From: Chlamydiia bacterium
GTDB lineage: Bacteria > Chlamydiota > Chlamydiia > Chlamydiales > FEN-1388
NCBI GenBank assembly: GCA_003170575.1
Contig: PMZB01000216.1
Span: 1 to 9,807, forward strand
Length of the DNA stretch: 9,807 nt
Direction of reading: 5' to 3'
Below, in pieces: positions 7,043 through 9,807 of the stretch. Numbering within the stretch: the first letter of the stretch is position 1; each line of letters starts with the position of its first letter. The position numbers and the translations under genes are program-made. The notes under the pieces were generated by a model. The model was given only the letters and a program-made list of their open reading frames with translations, did no database searches and was not told the origin of the DNA.

Positions 7043-7071
7043 ATGCCTCTCTCTAGCTATGAGTTATGAAG

Positions 7072-7101
7072 AATGTAGCAAAGGTCGCTTCTTTCCCTCA
7101 A
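7072..7101 (-). promoter_or_regulatory. Candidate promoter of the PpiD-like/gcvH-like operon
   Basis: On the minus strand, TTGAGG (7101-7096; 4 of 6) is followed after 18 bases by TACATT (7077-7072; 4 of 6), with an extended TGC directly before the -10 (7080-7078). The leader to ATG 7042 would be about 22 bases. The whole divergent spacer is only 69 bp, so this promoter must overlap whatever drives sulP. Confidence 0.4.
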
Positions 7102-7111
7102 AGGTTATTTC

Positions 7112-8812
7112 ATGAAGCTTTTTGAAAATTTAAAGGGATTTCTCTCTTCCCCAAAGATCTCCCCATTTGTGCCAAAATCAGTGGTCTGTCTGATGGAGGG
7201 ATACTCGTGGAAACTTTTTTCTCATGATTTACTGGCCGGTATAACTGTTGGTGTGATTGCACTGCCGCTTGCTATGGCTTTTGCGATTGCGTCTGGGCTC
7301 GGTCCAGAAAAAGGGATTTACACAGCAGTCATCGCAGGCTTTTTAAACTCATTGTTCGGCGGCAGTCGTTTTTTGATTGGCGGACCAACAGGCGCCTATG
7401 TTGTGTTGATTTTTGGCATTGTTCAAAAATATGGATATGAAGGGTTAGTCTGCGCTACCCTTGAAGCAGCAACGCTTCTTTTTTTGCTGGGCTTTTTTAA
7501 GTGCGGGACTCTCATCAAATTTATTCCCTACCCAGTCATAGTAGGCTTCACAAGTGGGATCGCAATTCTCCTCATCTCTTCCCAGATAAATGAATTCTTT
7601 GGGCTGCATGTCCCACATGCTACAGCTGATTTTGTAGACAAAATGAGGTTAGGATTTGAACATGCCTCCACCGCAAGTCTTGATGCAATTCTGATTGCAG
7701 TGTTTTCTCTTCTATTCATCTTGGTAGCAAAGAAAAAGTCCAAAAAGTTCCCTGGGGTCATTGTTGCGCTTATCTTAGCAACACTTGTGACCTTAATTTT
7801 TAATCTTCCTGTGGAAACAATATTTACAAAGTTCGGGCAAATCCCATCCACACTTCCAACACCATCTCTCCCCTCTCTCTCCTTTGATCTTTTCAGAAAA
7901 ACGTTCCCAGATGCTGTGGGTATTGCCCTGCTTGGCGCTATTGAATCTCTTCTTTGCGCAGTAATTGCGGACAGCTTAACTGGCACCCGGCACAAATCTA
8001 ATTGTGAGCTGATGGCACAAGGAATTTCAAACTTTGGGTCTATTATTTTTGGCGGAATCCCTTCAACAGGCGCTATTGCACGAACAACTGCGAGTCTTCA
8101 GTTCCAGGCAAAGACACCCTTGGCTGGCATCATTCACGCTCTAACACTCCTTCTTCTTATGTTGGTGCTCGCGCCCTACGCGAGCCTCATTCCCCTAGCC
8201 GCTCTTGCTGCGGTACTTGTCTCTGTGGGAATTAACATGTTTGAGTTTGAAGAGATGAAAGACCTTGTCAAAGGCTTCCGCGGCGATGCGCTCATCATGC
8301 TCGCCACGCTTGCGATCACCGTATTTGTGGACCTTAATGCTGCAGTCCAAACAGGGGTTCTTCTTTCTATCGTCTTGTTCCTGAAGAAAACCACTGAGTC
8401 TACAAGAGGCAAAATCTATCATGCTATCGAAGAAGAAGAGGCTCTTGGAAATGGAGACCTAGGCGGCTCCTGGCAGATGACACTTCCTCCTGACACCAAA
8501 GTCTACGAGATCGAAGGCCCCCTTTTCTTTGGCGTCTCTGACATGCTCTCAGACGTGTTTCGCTTCCTTGAAACACTTCCTAAAACACTCATCATCCGCA
8601 TGCGCTCTGTCCCCTTCATCGACTCAACCGGTATCAATGCCCTTGAACATTTCGTTGAAACATGCCACGCCAAAAAAGTGAACCTATACCTGTGTGAACT
8701 TAACGATGATGTACTTGCCTCTCTTGAAAAAGCTGAATTTTTCGAACATTTCCCCAAAGAGCGTGTGATCCAATCTATTGAGATGGCAGTTACCCCTCCT
8801 CCATTTGTATAG
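7112..8812 (+). CDS. SulP/SLC26-family anion transporter with STAS domain (DauA-like)
   Basis: Inner-membrane carrier of 566 residues, a normal length. The membrane domain (about 37-425) opens with the SulP signature: LAGITVGVIALPLAMAFAIA (41-60), GLGPEKGIYTA (62-72) and GGSRFLIGGPTGAYVV (83-98). Later comes GIALLGAIESLLCAVIADSL (270-289), with the conserved acidic residue Glu278. The C-terminal STAS domain (about 462-560) has FIDSTGINALEHF (502-514), in which Ser505 aligns with the phosphorylated serine of anti-sigma antagonists such as SpoIIAA. The wording of the core is close to E. coli DauA, a C4-dicarboxylate carrier, but SulP members also move bicarbonate or sulfate, so the substrate is open. 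The start is ATG 7112 with AAAGG 8 bases upstream. The last 23 bases overlap the convergent phosphatase gene. Confidence 0.95.
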   Translation: MKLFENLKGFLSSPKISPFVPKSVVCLMEGYSWKLFSHDLLAGITVGVIALPLAMAFAIASGLGPEKGIYTAVIAGFLNSLFGGSRFLIGGPTGAYVVLIFGIVQKYGYEGLVCATLEAATLLFLLGFFKCGTLIKFIPYPVIVGFTSGIAILLISSQINEFFGLHVPHATADFVDKMRLGFEHASTASLDAILIAVFSLLFILVAKKKSKKFPGVIVALILATLVTLIFNLPVETIFTKFGQIPSTLPTPSLPSLSFDLFRKTFPDAVGIALLGAIESLLCAVIADSLTGTRHKSNCELMAQGISNFGSIIFGGIPSTGAIARTTASLQFQAKTPLAGIIHALTLLLLMLVLAPYASLIPLAALAAVLVSVGINMFEFEEMKDLVKGFRGDALIMLATLAITVFVDLNAAVQTGVLLSIVLFLKKTTESTRGKIYHAIEEEEALGNGDLGGSWQMTLPPDTKVYEIEGPLFFGVSDMLSDVFRFLETLPKTLIIRMRSVPFIDSTGINALEHFVETCHAKKVNLYLCELNDDVLASLEKAEFFEHFPKERVIQSIEMAVTPPPFV

Positions 8813-9807
8813 AAGTAACATCTATTTGTTCAAAAGACGGGGGATATTGTCTATATTCCTCAGGTCGCTGTTCAACAAAAGGTGCGGGAAATTTTTCATA
8901 CACTCCGCACTTTTTCCCTTGGAGCACAAAACTGACATTTTGCTTCTCTCCCACTGAAAGGGCGAGCTCTTTTTTCCAGTCGGCAACTCTTGTCGCCACT
9001 TGCCAGAGTACTCCCTGCCTTGGTTCCCGCAGCAAGGAAGCATACCCTCCGCCTGTAGTACCAACAGGTAATGTCATTGCAATAACTTTTTCCTCTCCTG
9101 CCCTCTTTCCCTGGCGTGTCACTAAGAATTCCTTGAATTCATGCTGATGAGCTCGGATAAGAAATCGTATATTGTTATATCTTCCCCATGCCCTGATTTG
9201 TTCCGGTGTGAAGACCCAGCCCTTACCTCGCGGGGAAGGGCCGCTTTGCTCTCCAATATCAGACCAGCGGGCATGGCTTGTTAGCACTGGGACCTTTTGC
9301 AACTCTTGAAACGCCTTTCGTTGTTTTTCCTCAAGCTTCGGCTCTCTTCCTTCGTAGATTCTCTCTTGCATCACTGGAATCTCTTTCATAACCATACTTG
9401 AATGTTCGCTTTCATAGAGCGGGTTAAGGTCTTCAGCCGGAGAAAAAGCTCCATGCGTGCAATATACATACGGAGGTTTCGCTCCTGGCACAGGCACCCC
9501 GATGCATACTCCCAAGGGAAGGCTCTTGTAAAGACTAGTTAATTCATTTTCATGCGCTATAAACCATTGGCTCTCATTGGAATAGTTTGCTTGTGTAGCA
9601 ACCTCCTCATGGTTGCCGCGAATGAGATGAACAGAGGTTGGATTTAACATGCGCAAGGTAAGAAGCAAGGTCAAAACTTCAATATCATTCGCACCTCGAT
9701 CTGTATAATCGCCTAAAAATACGAGATGAAACCCAGGTTTACAGTGATAGTTTTCATCCACATGCCCCAACATTCGGTGCATCTCTAGCTGAGCCATGAG
9801 AGAAGCA
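8790..9807 (-). CDS. PPP-family (eukaryotic-type Ser/Thr) metallophosphatase, 5' end beyond window
   Basis: The frame is open to the right edge and reads A-S-L just before Met at 9797, matching the stretch after the first metal motif (GDxHG) of this family. That motif and the true start therefore lie outside. Counting from Met 9797, the visible motifs are GDYTDRG (29-35), RGNHEE (60-65), THGAFSP (114-120) and RAHQ (215-218). Between the last two comes HARWSD (175-180), then SPRGKGWVF (188-196). The WSD, RG and RAHQ series is that of eukaryotic-like PPP phosphatases (PP1/PP2A type) rather than of ApaH diadenosine tetraphosphatases. A glutamate- and lysine-rich helix (about 137-168) interrupts the domain, and a region of about 80 residues follows it without known marks. 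Likely substrate: phosphoserine or phosphothreonine in proteins, either the cell's own or a host's. No signal peptide can be judged because the N-terminus is missing. Confidence 0.88.
   Translation of the reverse strand, partial: ASLMAQLEMHRMLGHVDENYHCKPGFHLVFLGDYTDRGANDIEVLTLLLTLRMLNPTSVHLIRGNHEEVATQANYSNESQWFIAHENELTSLYKSLPLGVCIGVPVPGAKPPYVYCTHGAFSPAEDLNPLYESEHSSMVMKEIPVMQERIYEGREPKLEEKQRKAFQELQKVPVLTSHARWSDIGEQSGPSPRGKGWVFTPEQIRAWGRYNNIRFLIRAHQHEFKEFLVTRQGKRAGEEKVIAMTLPVGTTGGGYASLLREPRQGVLWQVATRVADWKKELALSVGEKQNVSFVLQGKKCGVYEKFPAPFVEQRPEEYRQYPPSFEQIDVTSIQMEEG

Noticed and set aside
7864..7882. Pyrimidine-rich CT run inside sulP as a simple repeat
   Set aside because: It encodes the Pro/Ser/Leu linker between membrane segments, is short and irregular, and needs no separate explanation.
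7528..7995. Minus-strand open frame of 155 codons inside sulP
   Set aside because: It is fully opposite a conserved membrane-protein gene, lacks a ribosome site and shows no recognisable domain.

Overview
The window looks like a chromosomal segment of a chlamydia-related bacterium (order Chlamydiales or Parachlamydiales in the broad sense). The main evidence is the minus-strand order rpmE, prfA, prmC, ffh, which as I recall it is the block CT022-CT025 in Chlamydia trachomatis. The type-B L31 with a basic, proline-rich tail and the short lipoyl H-protein also fit. I cannot name the genus. The DNA is dense, with no gene-free stretch over 300 bases and no tRNA, rRNA, CRISPR array, insertion sequence or long repeat that I could see.

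Left part (1-4376), translation and targeting genes on the minus strand. rpmE (L31), prfA (release factor 1) and prmC (the methyltransferase that modifies the GGQ of release factors) form a tight operon, with a 20-nt gap and then an ATGA overlap. A promoter with an extended -10 lies in front of rpmE. ffh (SRP GTPase) should follow. It is separated from prmC by a single plus-strand gene for a HAD-type phosphatase with a signal peptide. That gene has its own promoter region, which contains a perfect 12-bp palindrome. ffh runs off the left edge and lacks only its last few dozen codons.

Middle part (4378-7111), envelope and lipoyl genes on the minus strand. A 777-residue membrane-anchored protein with a SurA_N/PpiD-like N-terminus, but no parvulin signature I can find, overlaps a short GcvH-like gene. 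The pair ends in a long imperfect hairpin that insulates it from rpmE. A 69-bp spacer holds the divergent starts of this operon and of sulP.

Right part (7112-9807). A DauA-like SulP/SLC26 transporter with a C-terminal STAS domain (plus strand) converges on, and overlaps by 23 bp, a PPP-family (eukaryotic-type Ser/Thr) metallophosphatase on the minus strand. The start of the phosphatase lies beyond the right edge.

Most of the window is ordinary core genome, and I see no clearly new multi-gene system. The points worth a second look are the altered G4 motif of Ffh, the exported HAD phosphatase inserted in a core operon with an operator-like palindrome, the coupled PpiD-like/GcvH-like pair, and the phosphatase next to a STAS-regulated transporter.
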